64,000 nt of DNA, taken from assembly GCF_009650215.1 (NCBI RefSeq), contig NZ_CP045851.1:1825001-1889000 (forward strand). The letters run 5' to 3'. The position numbers were made by a program, and so were the translations under genes. This document shows, piece after piece, positions 23,989 to 32,166 of this stretch. Under the pieces are notes generated by a model that was given only the letters and a program-made list of their open reading frames with translations, was not told the DNA's origin and made no database searches. Position 1 is the first letter of the stretch; every line of letters starts with the position of its first letter. The DNA is from Actinomarinicola tropica. GTDB taxonomy: Bacteria > Actinomycetota > Acidimicrobiia > Acidimicrobiales > SKKL01.

Positions 23989-24507
23989 GTGGCGGCGCTC
24001 GGCCACCTCGCCCGGCGCTTCGTCGGCTCGCTCCGCCCCGGCGGACCGCCCGCCGTCGACGTGTCCTGGGCCGCGCAGCACCTCCTCGACTCGGAACGTG
24101 AGCTGTGGGACCGCATGTCGGGTCCGGACCGGCGTCACTCGGTGGCGGTCGCACGCCGGGTGGAGCGCGCCCTCGGCCACGAGGCGACCCGACCCGTGCT
24201 CGCCGCTGCGCTGCTCCACGACGTCGGCAAGACCACCTCGGGTCTGCGCACCTACGGGCGGGTCGTCGCCAGCGTGTCGGCCATGGTCGGCGGGCACGAG
24301 ATGGCCGACCACTGGGCGAAGAAGCGGGGGTTCACCCGGCGGGTGGGCCTGTACCTCCAGCACGACGTGATCGGCGCGGACCAGCTCGACATGGCGGGGT
24401 CGGACCCGCTGACCGTCACCTGGGCGCGCGAGCACCACTGGCCCGAGCACATGTGGACCCTCGACCCCCGCGTCGCCCACGCCCTCAAGGCCGCCGACGA
24501 CGACTGA
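23989..24507 (+). CDS. HD-domain metal-dependent phosphohydrolase
   Basis: A 172-residue protein with an HD domain: His in DRRHSVAVA near residue 47, and the metal pair in AALLHDVGKT near residue 72. The later GGHEMADHW and QHDVIGADQL supply further possible ligands. The substrate is unknown; relatives act on nucleotides. It begins at GTG six bases after the DksA-like stop, so the two are probably one operon. It ends 9 bases from a convergent gene. Confidence 0.8.
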   Translation: MAALGHLARRFVGSLRPGGPPAVDVSWAAQHLLDSERELWDRMSGPDRRHSVAVARRVERALGHEATRPVLAAALLHDVGKTTSGLRTYGRVVASVSAMVGGHEMADHWAKKRGFTRRVGLYLQHDVIGADQLDMAGSDPLTVTWAREHHWPEHMWTLDPRVAHALKAADDD

Positions 24508-24516
24508 GCCGTCGGG

Positions 24517-25470
24517 TCATCCGGCGGCGCGTGCGTACCGCTCGGCCAGCGTCCGCAGCTCGTCGCGCAGCTCGTCCGGCTCCTCGACCCGGAAGTCCCA
24601 CCCCAGGCGCCCGAGGTGCACAGCCAGCGTGCGGAGGTCCTCGGCTCCGGTGGTGAACCGGCACGTGCGGTCGTCCAACGGCTCGATCGTGCCTGCTGCG
24701 CCAGGCACGTGGGCGAGCTCGGCGGCGGGGGCGAGGACGACGACGGTCGCGCGGTGCGTCCACGCCGCCGCGGCGGCACCACGCGAGACGTGGGCGGCGA
24801 CGTCGTCCACGGGCAGGGGTCGGGGGGCGAACCGGGGACCTGCGGGCGGGTTGGGGACCAGTCGATCCATGCGGAACGTGCGCCAGTCCCGCCGGACCGT
24901 GTCGTAGGCGTAGAGGTACCAGCGGCGCCCCCACGTCACGATGCGGTACGGCTCGACGATCCGGCGCTCGGTCGTGGCGCTGTCGTGGCGGCGGTAGTCG
25001 GCACGGAGGACCTCGTGGTCGCGGCATGCCGCCGAGACCACCGAGAGGACCTCCGCGTCGACGGGCGCCGCGGGGGCGTCCGCCGGCACCTGGACGACCG
25101 CGACACGGAGGGCCGCTGCACGCCGCTGGAGCGCCGGCGGCATGATCTGCTCGAGCTTGGCGAGGGCTCGCTCGGCGCTCTCGTCGAGACCCGCGACGTG
25201 CCCCCGTTGGGTGAGGAGCGACGCGGCGACGGCGACGACGTCCTCCTCGTCGAGCAGGAGCGGGGGCATCCGGGCCCCCGACCCGAGGCGGTAGCCGCCG
25301 GCGGGGCCGCGCACGCCGTCGATGCGGTAGCCGAGCGACCGCAGCCGCTCGACGTCGTTGCGCAGCGTCCGCGGGGCGACGCCGAGGCGCTGGGCGAGCT
25401 CCTGCCCCGGCCACGAGCGGGGCACCTGCAGGAGTGCGAGCAGGTCCAGGAGTCGAGCGGCGGTGGACAT
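24517..25470 (-). CDS. WYL-domain transcriptional regulator (YafY/DeoR type)
   Basis: A 317-residue regulator. Residues 1-60 form a winged helix-turn-helix (ELAQRLGVAPRTLRNDVERLRSLGY). The WYL domain spans about 140-200, with the sequence RRWYLYAYD, and a C-terminal WCX-like extension follows. WYL regulators sense small ligands or nucleic-acid signals. It is divergent from the epoxide hydrolase gene with 61 bases between starts, so it most likely controls that gene and itself. The ligand is unknown. Confidence 0.9.
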   Translation of the reverse strand: MSTAARLLDLLALLQVPRSWPGQELAQRLGVAPRTLRNDVERLRSLGYRIDGVRGPAGGYRLGSGARMPPLLLDEEDVVAVAASLLTQRGHVAGLDESAERALAKLEQIMPPALQRRAAALRVAVVQVPADAPAAPVDAEVLSVVSAACRDHEVLRADYRRHDSATTERRIVEPYRIVTWGRRWYLYAYDTVRRDWRTFRMDRLVPNPPAGPRFAPRPLPVDDVAAHVSRGAAAAAWTHRATVVVLAPAAELAHVPGAAGTIEPLDDRTCRFTTGAEDLRTLAVHLGRLGWDFRVEEPDELRDELRTLAERYARAAG

Positions 25471-25519
25471 GCCGCCATGGTGCCGCAGATTGAGGAACGT
25501 AACATGCCTAAAGCCGTCC

Positions 25520-25525
25520 TACGGT
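25520..25525 (+). promoter_or_regulatory. -10 element (TACGGT) of the epoxide hydrolase gene
   Basis: TACGGT ends 6 bases before the ATG at 25532, indicating a leaderless mRNA. It lies in a small inverted repeat, CCGT-CCT-ACGG, in the 61-base region shared with the WYL regulator, which is a possible operator. Confidence 0.45.
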
Positions 25526-25531
25526 CGCCGC

Positions 25532-26731
25532 ATGAGCAACTCCACCGCATCCACCACCCGTCTCTCGAGCGACGACACGTCCATCAGGCCGTACCGCATC
25601 GACGTCCCGCAGGCGGCGATCGACGACCTCCGGGATCGGCTGGCGCGCACCCGGTTCGCCGAGGAGCTCCCGCCCTCGGAGCTGGCCGACCTGCCCGCCG
25701 GCGGGCCCGTGATGCCCGGCTGGCAGTACGGCGTCCCCGGTGCAGCCGTCCGCGAGCTGGTCGACCGCTGGCGAGACGACTTCGACTGGCGTCGGGTGGA
25801 GGCCGAGCTCAACGCTCGCCCCCACTTCACCACCGCCATCGACGGCCAGGACATCCACTTCGTGCACGTCCGATCACCGGAGGCGGACGCGACGCCGCTC
25901 ATCCTCACCCACGGGTGGCCCAACACCTTCGTCGAGTTCATGGGGCTCGTCGACGAGCTCACCGATCCACGCGCCCACGGGGCCGATCCCGCCGATGCCG
26001 TCCACGTCGTCATCCCCGACCTCCCGGGGTTCGGCTTCTCCGGGCCGACCCATGAGCGCGGCTGGGACGCGGCCCGGACCGCGAGGGCGTGGGCAGAGCT
26101 GATGCGGCGTCTCGGCTACGACCGCTACGTGGCCCACGGCAACGACGCCGGCGCCATCGTGGCACCGCTCCTCGGCCAGGTCGACGGAGCCCACGTCATC
26201 GGCGTCCACGTCGACCAGATCTTCTCGTTCCCGAACGGGGAGCCGGGCGAGCTCGACGGGTTGACGGCAGAGGAGCTCGCCCCCCTCGAGTTCGCGCAGT
26301 CGTTCCTGGAGCGTGCGATCCACGACAGCAGCCAGCGGGCCCAACCCCAGACGATCGCCCACGCCCTGGCCGACTCACCCGTCGGGCAGCTGGCCTGGAT
26401 CCTGCAGCTGCTGGCCGGACAGGACCCCGACGTCATCTTGACCAACGCCTCGATCTACTGGTTCACCAACACCGCGGCGTCGTCGGCCCGCTTCTACTTC
26501 GAGAACCACCACGCGCGCCGACCCGCAGAGCGGACCGCAGTGCCGTTGGCGCTGTCGAGCTTCGCCTTCGACATGTCGACGGTCCGCCGGTTCGCCGAGC
26601 GGGACCACGCCAACATCGTGACGTGGACCGAGCACGACCGCGGCAGCCACTGGGCGGCGCACGACGCGCCGGATCTCGTCGTCGAGGACCTCCGCCGGTT
26701 CGTCCGGCTCGTTCGGCGAGACGACGACTGA
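25532..26731 (+). CDS. Epoxide hydrolase family protein (EHN plus alpha/beta hydrolase)
   Basis: A 399-residue protein. Residues 20-125 are the EHN N-terminal domain, followed by an alpha/beta-hydrolase fold. HGWPNT carries the oxyanion-hole motif, the nucleophile Asp is in AHGNDAGA, and the catalytic His is in DRGSHWAAHDAP. Microsomal-type epoxide hydrolases convert epoxides to diols; the natural substrate is unknown. It is divergent from the WYL regulator, suggesting inducible expression. There is no signal peptide. Confidence 0.88.
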   Translation: MSNSTASTTRLSSDDTSIRPYRIDVPQAAIDDLRDRLARTRFAEELPPSELADLPAGGPVMPGWQYGVPGAAVRELVDRWRDDFDWRRVEAELNARPHFTTAIDGQDIHFVHVRSPEADATPLILTHGWPNTFVEFMGLVDELTDPRAHGADPADAVHVVIPDLPGFGFSGPTHERGWDAARTARAWAELMRRLGYDRYVAHGNDAGAIVAPLLGQVDGAHVIGVHVDQIFSFPNGEPGELDGLTAEELAPLEFAQSFLERAIHDSSQRAQPQTIAHALADSPVGQLAWILQLLAGQDPDVILTNASIYWFTNTAASSARFYFENHHARRPAERTAVPLALSSFAFDMSTVRRFAERDHANIVTWTEHDRGSHWAAHDAPDLVVEDLRRFVRLVRRDDD

Positions 26732-26746
26732 CGGGGGCGGAACCGC

Positions 26747-27730
26747 TCAGCTGCGGGGCAGCAGGCCGACGGCGTCGCGCGCCCGGTCGAGCACGACCGC
26801 GGCGGCGGCCCGGGCCTTCTCCGCCCCGCTGGCGAGGATCTTCTCGGTCTGGGCGGGGTCGGCGGCCAGCTCGGCGTAGCGCTCCTGCACCGGTCCCAGC
26901 ACCTCGACCACGGCGGCGGCGGCGTCGGCCTTCAGCGGGCCGTACTGCGTGTAGCCGGAGGCGACGTCCTCGATCGTGCGGTCGGTGGCCGCGGCGAGGA
27001 TCGACAGCAGGTTGGACACCCCCGGCTTGGCCTCGACGTCGTAGCGGACCTCGGCGTCGTTGTCGGTGACCGCCCGCTTGAACTTCTTCTCGATCGTCGA
27101 CGGCTCGTCGAGCATGCCGACCGTCCCCTGCGGCGACTCGGTCGACTTCGACATCTTGCTCGTCGGGTTCTGCAGGTCCATCACCCGGGCCGCGGCCTTG
27201 GGGATCACGGCCTCGGGCACGACGAAGGTGTCGCCGTAGCGGCTGTTGAACCGCATGGCGACGTCCCGGGTGAGCTCGAGGTGCTGGCGCTGGTCGTCGC
27301 CGACGGGCACCTGGGCGGTGTCGTAGAGGAGGATGTCGGCGGCCATGAGCGCCGGGTAGGTGAACAGCCCGGCCGACACGAAGTCGCGCCGATCGCTCTT
27401 CTCCTTGAACTGGGTCATCCGCGACAGCTCACCGAAGCTCGCGGTGCACTCCATCAGCCACGCCAGCTCGGAGTGGGCGGGCACGTGGCTCTGGACGAAG
27501 AGCGTGACCACGTCCGGGTCGAGGCCCGAGGCGAGGTACAGGTTCGCCATCTGGATCGTGCGGGCCCGCAGCTCCGCCGGGTCCTGGGGGACGGTGATGG
27601 CGTGCAGGTCGACGATGCAGAACAGCGACTCGGGCGACTGCGCCTCCCGGGCGAAGCGGCGCAACGCCCCCAGGTAGTTGCCGAGGTGGAGGTCGCCGCT
27701 GGGCTGGATGCCCGAGAACACTCTGGCCAT
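26747..27730 (-). CDS. trpS: Tryptophanyl-tRNA synthetase
   Basis: A 327-residue class I aminoacyl-tRNA synthetase. The HIGH-type motif PSGDLHLGNYLGA lies at residues 10-22 and the KMSKS-type motif SKMSKS near 197. Conserved GDDQRQHLELTRD is also present. Length is standard for bacterial TrpRS. The start follows a leaderless-type promoter. It is downstream of galE on the same strand but has its own promoter. Confidence 0.96.
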   Translation of the reverse strand: MARVFSGIQPSGDLHLGNYLGALRRFAREAQSPESLFCIVDLHAITVPQDPAELRARTIQMANLYLASGLDPDVVTLFVQSHVPAHSELAWLMECTASFGELSRMTQFKEKSDRRDFVSAGLFTYPALMAADILLYDTAQVPVGDDQRQHLELTRDVAMRFNSRYGDTFVVPEAVIPKAAARVMDLQNPTSKMSKSTESPQGTVGMLDEPSTIEKKFKRAVTDNDAEVRYDVEAKPGVSNLLSILAAATDRTIEDVASGYTQYGPLKADAAAAVVEVLGPVQERYAELAADPAQTEKILASGAEKARAAAAVVLDRARDAVGLLPRS

Positions 27731-27738
27731 GGGCGCCG

Positions 27739-27744
27739 ATCGTA
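27739..27744 (-). promoter_or_regulatory. -10 element (TACGAT) of trpS
   Basis: On the minus strand TACGAT ends 8 bases before the trpS ATG at 27730. No SD is present. Confidence 0.45.
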
Positions 27745-27774
27745 GGGGAGCGCCCGGGACCGTCCGGCACCGGT

Positions 27775-28791
27775 TCAGTCCGGCGGGTACCCCTCGGGGT
27801 TCGACGACTGCCAGCGCCACGTGTCGATGCACATGGCGTCGAGCGTGCGGTCGGCGGTCCAACCGAGCTCGGTGTTGGCGCGGGTCGGGTCGGCGTAGCA
27901 CGTGGCGATGTCGCCCGGTCGTCGGGCGACGACCTCGTAGGGGATGGGACGCCCGCTTGCCCGCTCGAACGCCGCGACGACGTCGAGGACGCTGTGGCCC
28001 TTGCCCGTGCCGACGTTCCACACGTGGTGGCCCCCGACCTCCTCCAGGCGGTCCAGGGCCGCGATGTGGGCCTGGGCGAGGTCGAGCACGTGGATGTAGT
28101 CCCGGACCCCGGTGCCGTCGGGCGTGTCGTAGTCGTCGCCGAAGACCTGGAGCTTCTCGCGTCGCCCGACCGCCACCTGGGCGATGTAGGGCACGAGGTT
28201 GTTCGGGATCCCCTGCGGGTCCTCGCCGATGCGTCCCGACGGGTGGGCGCCCACGGGGTTGAAGTAGCGCAGCGACGCCACCCGCCAGGTGTCGTCCGCC
28301 TGGTGCAGGTCGTGGAGGATCTGCTCGATCATCAGCTTCGTCCAGCCGTACGGGTTGGTCGCCGCCGTGGGCGCTCCCTCGCGGAGGGGCAGCGTGGGGT
28401 GGTCGCCGTACACCGTCGCCGACGACGAGAAGACGATCGTGCGGCAGTCGTGGGCCGCCATCGCCTTCGTCAGCGCGAGGGCACCGCCGACGTTGACCGA
28501 GTAGTAGCGGTGCGGGTCGGCGACCGACTCGCCGACGGCCTTGAGGCCGGCGAAGTGGATGACCGCCTCCGGCCCGGTCGACGCGACGACCTCGTCGAGG
28601 GCCTCCTCGTCGAGCAGGTCGACCTGGTGGAAGGCGACGTCGGCGCCGGTGAGCTCGCGGACGCGACGGACGGCCTCCGAGCGGGAGTTGACGAGGTTGT
28701 CCACGATGACGACGTCGTGGCCGGCCTCGGCCAGGAGGACCGCCGTGTGGCTGCCGATGTACCCGGCGCCGCCGGTGACGAGGATGCGCAT
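27775..28791 (-). CDS. galE: UDP-glucose 4-epimerase
   Basis: A 338-residue short-chain dehydrogenase-type epimerase, the same length as E. coli GalE. The NAD-binding motif VTGGAGYIGSH is at the N-terminus. The catalytic Ser is in FSSSATVYG and the Tyr-x3-Lys in YGWTK. It interconverts UDP-glucose and UDP-galactose for envelope sugars. An upstream in-frame GTG at 28800 overlaps the -10 hexamer, so the ATG at 28791 is preferred. Confidence 0.95.
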   Translation of the reverse strand: MRILVTGGAGYIGSHTAVLLAEAGHDVVIVDNLVNSRSEAVRRVRELTGADVAFHQVDLLDEEALDEVVASTGPEAVIHFAGLKAVGESVADPHRYYSVNVGGALALTKAMAAHDCRTIVFSSSATVYGDHPTLPLREGAPTAATNPYGWTKLMIEQILHDLHQADDTWRVASLRYFNPVGAHPSGRIGEDPQGIPNNLVPYIAQVAVGRREKLQVFGDDYDTPDGTGVRDYIHVLDLAQAHIAALDRLEEVGGHHVWNVGTGKGHSVLDVVAAFERASGRPIPYEVVARRPGDIATCYADPTRANTELGWTADRTLDAMCIDTWRWQSSNPEGYPPD

Positions 28792-28798
28792 CGACGGC

Positions 28799-28804
28799 AC
28801 GGTA
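28799..28804 (-). promoter_or_regulatory. -10 element (TACCGT) of galE, deciding the start
   Basis: TACCGT on the minus strand ends 7 bases before the ATG at 28791 and covers the alternative GTG at 28800, which therefore would not be transcribed. It is divergent from the scpA promoter about 40 bases away. Confidence 0.5.
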
Positions 28805-28843
28805 GTCAGCCGAGGGTCGCGCTGGTCCGCACCGGTCGACCAC

Positions 28844-28849
28844 TAGTCT
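28844..28849 (+). promoter_or_regulatory. -10 element (TAGTCT) of scpA
   Basis: TAGTCT ends 6 bases before the GTG at 28856, and there is no SD. A leaderless scpAB-rluB transcript is likely. Confidence 0.5.
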
Positions 28850-28855
28850 CTCGAC

Positions 28856-29635
28856 GTGCCGATCGCCGTCCAGACCGAGGTGTTCGAAGGCCCCTTCGAC
28901 CTCCTCCTGCACCTCATCCTCCGCGAGCAGGTCGACCTCTACGAGGTGTCGCTCTCGACCATCGTCGACGCCTACATCGTCGAGATCGAGCGGATGGAGG
29001 GCCTCGACCTCGACGTGGCCACCGAGTTCCTGCTCATCGCCGCCACCCTCGTCGAGCTGAAGGCCCGACGGCTCCTCCCCGACGAGGACGGCATCGACCT
29101 CGACGACGAGCTGGCCCTCTGGGAGGAGCGCGACCTGCTCCTCGCCCGGCTGCTCGAGTGCAAGACGTTCAAGGACGCGGCGATCGTGCTGCGGGGCATC
29201 GAGCTGGAGGCCAGCCGCAGCGTCCCGCGGGTCGCCGGGCTCGAGGAGCGCTTCGCCGACCTCGCGCCGGACCTGCTCGAGGGGCTCACCGCCGACCAGC
29301 TGCGCGAGGCGTTCCTGCGGGCCTCGGCTCCGAAGCCGCAGCCGCGGGTCCACATGGACCACGTGGCCCCGATCCGTCTCAGCGTCGCCGAGGCGGTCGA
29401 GGAGCTCGTCGACGAGCTGCCCCGGGTGGGCCGCATCGGCTTCCGCGAGCTCACCTCGGGACTCGTCGAGCGCCTCGAGGTGGTCGTGCGGTTCCTCGCC
29501 GTGCTCGAGATGTTCAAGCAGGGCGTCGTCGACCTCCAGCAGCCCACCACGTTCGGCGACATCGCCATCGTGTGGCTGGGCGAGGAGGGCGAGCACCACG
29601 CCGACCTCGCCGCGATCGACGTCTACGACGGATGA
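28856..29635 (+). CDS. scpA: Segregation and condensation protein A
   Basis: A 259-residue kleisin of the SMC-ScpAB condensin. The N-terminal FEGPFDLLLHLI is the hallmark and binds the SMC neck. The middle is acidic and helical, and the C-terminal winged helix contains VRFLAVLEMFKQGVVDLQQ. It compacts and segregates the chromosome. It overlaps scpB by 4 bases (ATGA). The parA-type gene that precedes scpA in mycobacteria is absent here. Confidence 0.95.
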   Translation: MPIAVQTEVFEGPFDLLLHLILREQVDLYEVSLSTIVDAYIVEIERMEGLDLDVATEFLLIAATLVELKARRLLPDEDGIDLDDELALWEERDLLLARLLECKTFKDAAIVLRGIELEASRSVPRVAGLEERFADLAPDLLEGLTADQLREAFLRASAPKPQPRVHMDHVAPIRLSVAEAVEELVDELPRVGRIGFRELTSGLVERLEVVVRFLAVLEMFKQGVVDLQQPTTFGDIAIVWLGEEGEHHADLAAIDVYDG

Positions 29636-30312
29636 CCGACCTCCCACCCCCCGAGGGCGAGCCGACGGCCGCACCAGGAGAGCGCCACGACGAGGCCCGC
29701 AGGGCCATCGAGGCCGTCGTCATGGTGTCCGACGAGCCGGTCGACCCGCAGCTGCTCGGTCAGCTCGTCGAGCTCGCCCCCGCGGTGGTCGAGCAGCTCT
29801 GCGCCGACCTCGCGGCCGAGTACGAGGCCGAGGGCCGTGGCTTCCAGCTCGTCCGGGTGGCCGGCGGCTACCGCTACCAGAGCCACCCCGACCAGGCGCC
29901 GTACATCGAGCGGTTCGTCCTCGACGGCCAGTCGGCCCGGCTCTCGGCGGCCGCGCTCGAGACCCTCGCCATCGTCGCCTACAAGCAGCCGATCTCCCGT
30001 GCGCAGGTGGCCGCGATCCGCGGCGTCGGCGTCGACGGGGTGATGCGGACGCTCCAGCAGCGGGGCTACATCGAGGAGATCGGACGGGACACCGGTCCCG
30101 GTCAGGCGGTGCTGTTCGGCACCACCCAGACGTTCCTCGAGCGGCTCGGCCTCGACTCGCTCCGCGACCTGCCACCGCTCGGCGACTTCGTCCCCGGTGC
30201 CGACGTCGTGGAGGCGCTCGAGCACGGGCTCCGCACCGAGCCGGACGCCCCACCGGCCGCCGCCGAGGACGACCCGCCGCCGGCTGTCGGCCCCGACGAC
30301 ACCGAGGAGTAG
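29632..30312 (+). CDS. scpB: Segregation and condensation protein B
   Basis: A 226-residue partner of ScpA with two winged-helix domains. The conserved ETLAIVAYKQPISRAQVAAIRG lies near residues 107-128, and TTQTFLERLGLDSLRDLPPL follows. The C-terminal 30 residues are an acidic, Pro-rich tail. It starts inside the scpA stop and overlaps rluB by one base. Confidence 0.95.
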   Translation: MTDLPPPEGEPTAAPGERHDEARRAIEAVVMVSDEPVDPQLLGQLVELAPAVVEQLCADLAAEYEAEGRGFQLVRVAGGYRYQSHPDQAPYIERFVLDGQSARLSAAALETLAIVAYKQPISRAQVAAIRGVGVDGVMRTLQQRGYIEEIGRDTGPGQAVLFGTTQTFLERLGLDSLRDLPPLGDFVPGADVVEALEHGLRTEPDAPPAAAEDDPPPAVGPDDTEE

Positions 30313-31070
30313 TGGTCGCCACCGAGCACCCGGAGGGGGAGCGCCTCCAGAAGGTGATGGCGCGCGCCGGCCTCGGCAGCCGCCGTCGATGCGAGGAGTT
30401 GATCGAGGACGGCCTGGTGCTCGTGAACGGCGAGACGGCCGACCTCGGTCGGCGGGTCGACCCCGAGGTCGACCGCATCGAGGTGGATGGCGTCGCGGTG
30501 TCGGTGCGCTCGGGCCTCGTCCACTACCTGCTGAACAAGCCGGCCGGGGTGATCTCCACGGCCGCGGACACCCACGGGCGGCCCACCGTGGTCGAGCTCG
30601 TCCCCGCCGAGCCCCGGGTCGTCCCGGTCGGGCGCCTCGACGCCGACACCGAGGGCCTCCTCCTGCTCACCAACGACGGCGACCTGACCCACCGCCTCAC
30701 CCACCCCTCCTTCGGGGTCGAGAAGGAGTACCTCGCCGAGGTGGAGGGCCACCCGTCTCGGGGTGCCCTGCGTCGCCTCCGGGAGGGCGTCGAGCTGGAC
30801 GACGGCGTGACCGCGCCGGCCCAGGCGTCGCTGCTCGCGCCGAACCTGCTGCGCCTCGTCATCCACGAGGGCCGGAACCGCCAGGTCCGCCGGATGTGCG
30901 ACGCCGTCGGCCACCCCGTCGTGCGGCTCGTCCGCAGCCGCATCGGCCCCCTCACCGACCGCACGCTCAAGCCGGGCGAGTGGCGGGTCCTCGACCAGGC
31001 CGAGGTCCGGGCGCTCGAGCGGGCGGCGTCGGCGTCGAGCACGGACGGGCGCCCCGAGGGGCGGAGGTAG
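30312..31070 (+). CDS. rluB: 23S rRNA pseudouridine synthase RluB-type
   Basis: A 252-residue enzyme: an S4 domain (GERLQKVMARAGLGSRR, residues 8-60), then the RsuA/RluB catalytic domain with GRLDADTEGLLLLTNDG near residue 115 holding the catalytic Asp. It pseudouridylates the 23S rRNA helix 80-93 region in relatives. It is the third gene of scpA-scpB-rluB, an order conserved in many Gram-positives. Its TAG stop forms the first half of the next gene's -10 hexamer. Confidence 0.93.
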   Translation: MVATEHPEGERLQKVMARAGLGSRRRCEELIEDGLVLVNGETADLGRRVDPEVDRIEVDGVAVSVRSGLVHYLLNKPAGVISTAADTHGRPTVVELVPAEPRVVPVGRLDADTEGLLLLTNDGDLTHRLTHPSFGVEKEYLAEVEGHPSRGALRRLREGVELDDGVTAPAQASLLAPNLLRLVIHEGRNRQVRRMCDAVGHPVVRLVRSRIGPLTDRTLKPGEWRVLDQAEVRALERAASASSTDGRPEGRR

Positions 31071-31073
31071 CAT
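31068..31073 (+). promoter_or_regulatory. -10 element (TAGCAT) of tyrA, overlapping the rluB stop codon
   Basis: TAGCAT begins with the rluB TAG stop and ends 7 bases before the tyrA ATG. No SD is present. Confidence 0.45.
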
Positions 31074-31080
31074 CGCTGCG

Positions 31081-32166
31081 ATGTCCGCCCCCGCCGACCA
31101 CGAGCAGCCGATCCGGCGCGCCACGGTCGTCGGCACCGGCCTGATCGGCGGGTCGATCGCCAGGGCGCTGCGCGAGCGGGGTTGGCGGGTGAGCGGCGTC
31201 GACAGCGACGACGCCCGCACCTCCCGGGCGCTCGAGCTCGGCGTCGTGGACGAGGTCGGCTACGACCCCGAGGCCGAGCTGACCTTCGTCGCCACGCCCG
31301 TCGGGCAGATCACCGACGCCGTGAAGGATGCGCTCGCCCACACCGCCGGCGTCGTCACCGACGTGGGCGGCGTGAAGGCGAGCGTGGTCGACGCCATCGA
31401 CGATCCTCGGTTCGTCGGCGGACACCCGATGGCCGGCTCCGAGCAGGAGGGCGTCGACGGAGCCACCGCGGACATCTTCGACGGCGCGGTCTGGGTGCTG
31501 ACCCCCGTCGCCGGCACGGACCCCGGTGCCTTCACCCTCGTGCGGTCGACCGTCGCCAGCTTCGGCGCCGAGGTCGTCGAGGTGGCACCGGAGCGGCACG
31601 ACCAGCTCGTCGCCGTCGTGTCCCACGTGCCGCACCTCACGGCGGCGGCCCTGATGCGCCTCGCGTCGACCCGGGCCGAGGAGCAGGGAGGGCTGCTGCG
31701 CCTCGCCGCGGGGGGCTTCCGCGACATGACCCGCATCGCGTCGGGCCACCCGGGCATCTGGCCCGACATCTGCGAGAGCAACCGCGCCGCCATCGTCCAG
31801 ACCCTCGACGAGCTGGTCGCCGCGCTGCGGGAGATGCGCGAGGTCGTCGACGCCTCGGACCGATCGCGCCTGCTCGGGGCGCTGGGCGAGGCACGCCGCG
31901 CCCGCAACACCCTGCCCGCCCGCTCCTCCCGACCGAGCGAGCTCGTCGAGGTGCGCGTCCCCATCCAGGACCAGCCGGGCGAGCTGTCCGGTGTCACCAC
32001 GCTCGCCACCGACCTCGAGGTCAACATCTACGACATCGAGATCGACCACGCCGCGGAGAGCACGCGCGGCCTCCTCGTGCTCGTCGTCGCCGCCGACATG
32101 GCCGAGCGGCTGATCGGCGGCCTGATGGCCCGGGGCTACCGGCCGACCTCCCGCCCGCTCGAGTGA
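31081..32166 (+). CDS. tyrA: Prephenate dehydrogenase with C-terminal ACT domain
   Basis: A 361-residue enzyme converting prephenate to 4-hydroxyphenylpyruvate for tyrosine. The Rossmann motif VGTGLIGGSIARAL lies at residues 17-30. The catalytic-region GGHPMAGSE is near residue 118, and HVPHLTAAALM follows. The last 75 residues (VRVPIQDQPGELSGVTTLA) form an ACT domain, expected to give tyrosine feedback inhibition. It overlaps aroA by 4 bases, so two aromatic-pathway steps are translationally coupled. Confidence 0.93.
   Translation: MSAPADHEQPIRRATVVGTGLIGGSIARALRERGWRVSGVDSDDARTSRALELGVVDEVGYDPEAELTFVATPVGQITDAVKDALAHTAGVVTDVGGVKASVVDAIDDPRFVGGHPMAGSEQEGVDGATADIFDGAVWVLTPVAGTDPGAFTLVRSTVASFGAEVVEVAPERHDQLVAVVSHVPHLTAAALMRLASTRAEEQGGLLRLAAGGFRDMTRIASGHPGIWPDICESNRAAIVQTLDELVAALREMREVVDASDRSRLLGALGEARRARNTLPARSSRPSELVEVRVPIQDQPGELSGVTTLATDLEVNIYDIEIDHAAESTRGLLVLVVAADMAERLIGGLMARGYRPTSRPLE

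Noticed and set aside
28798-28800. GTG start for galE three codons upstream of the ATG
   Set aside because: It overlaps the -10 hexamer, and the ATG gives exactly the length of known GalE proteins.
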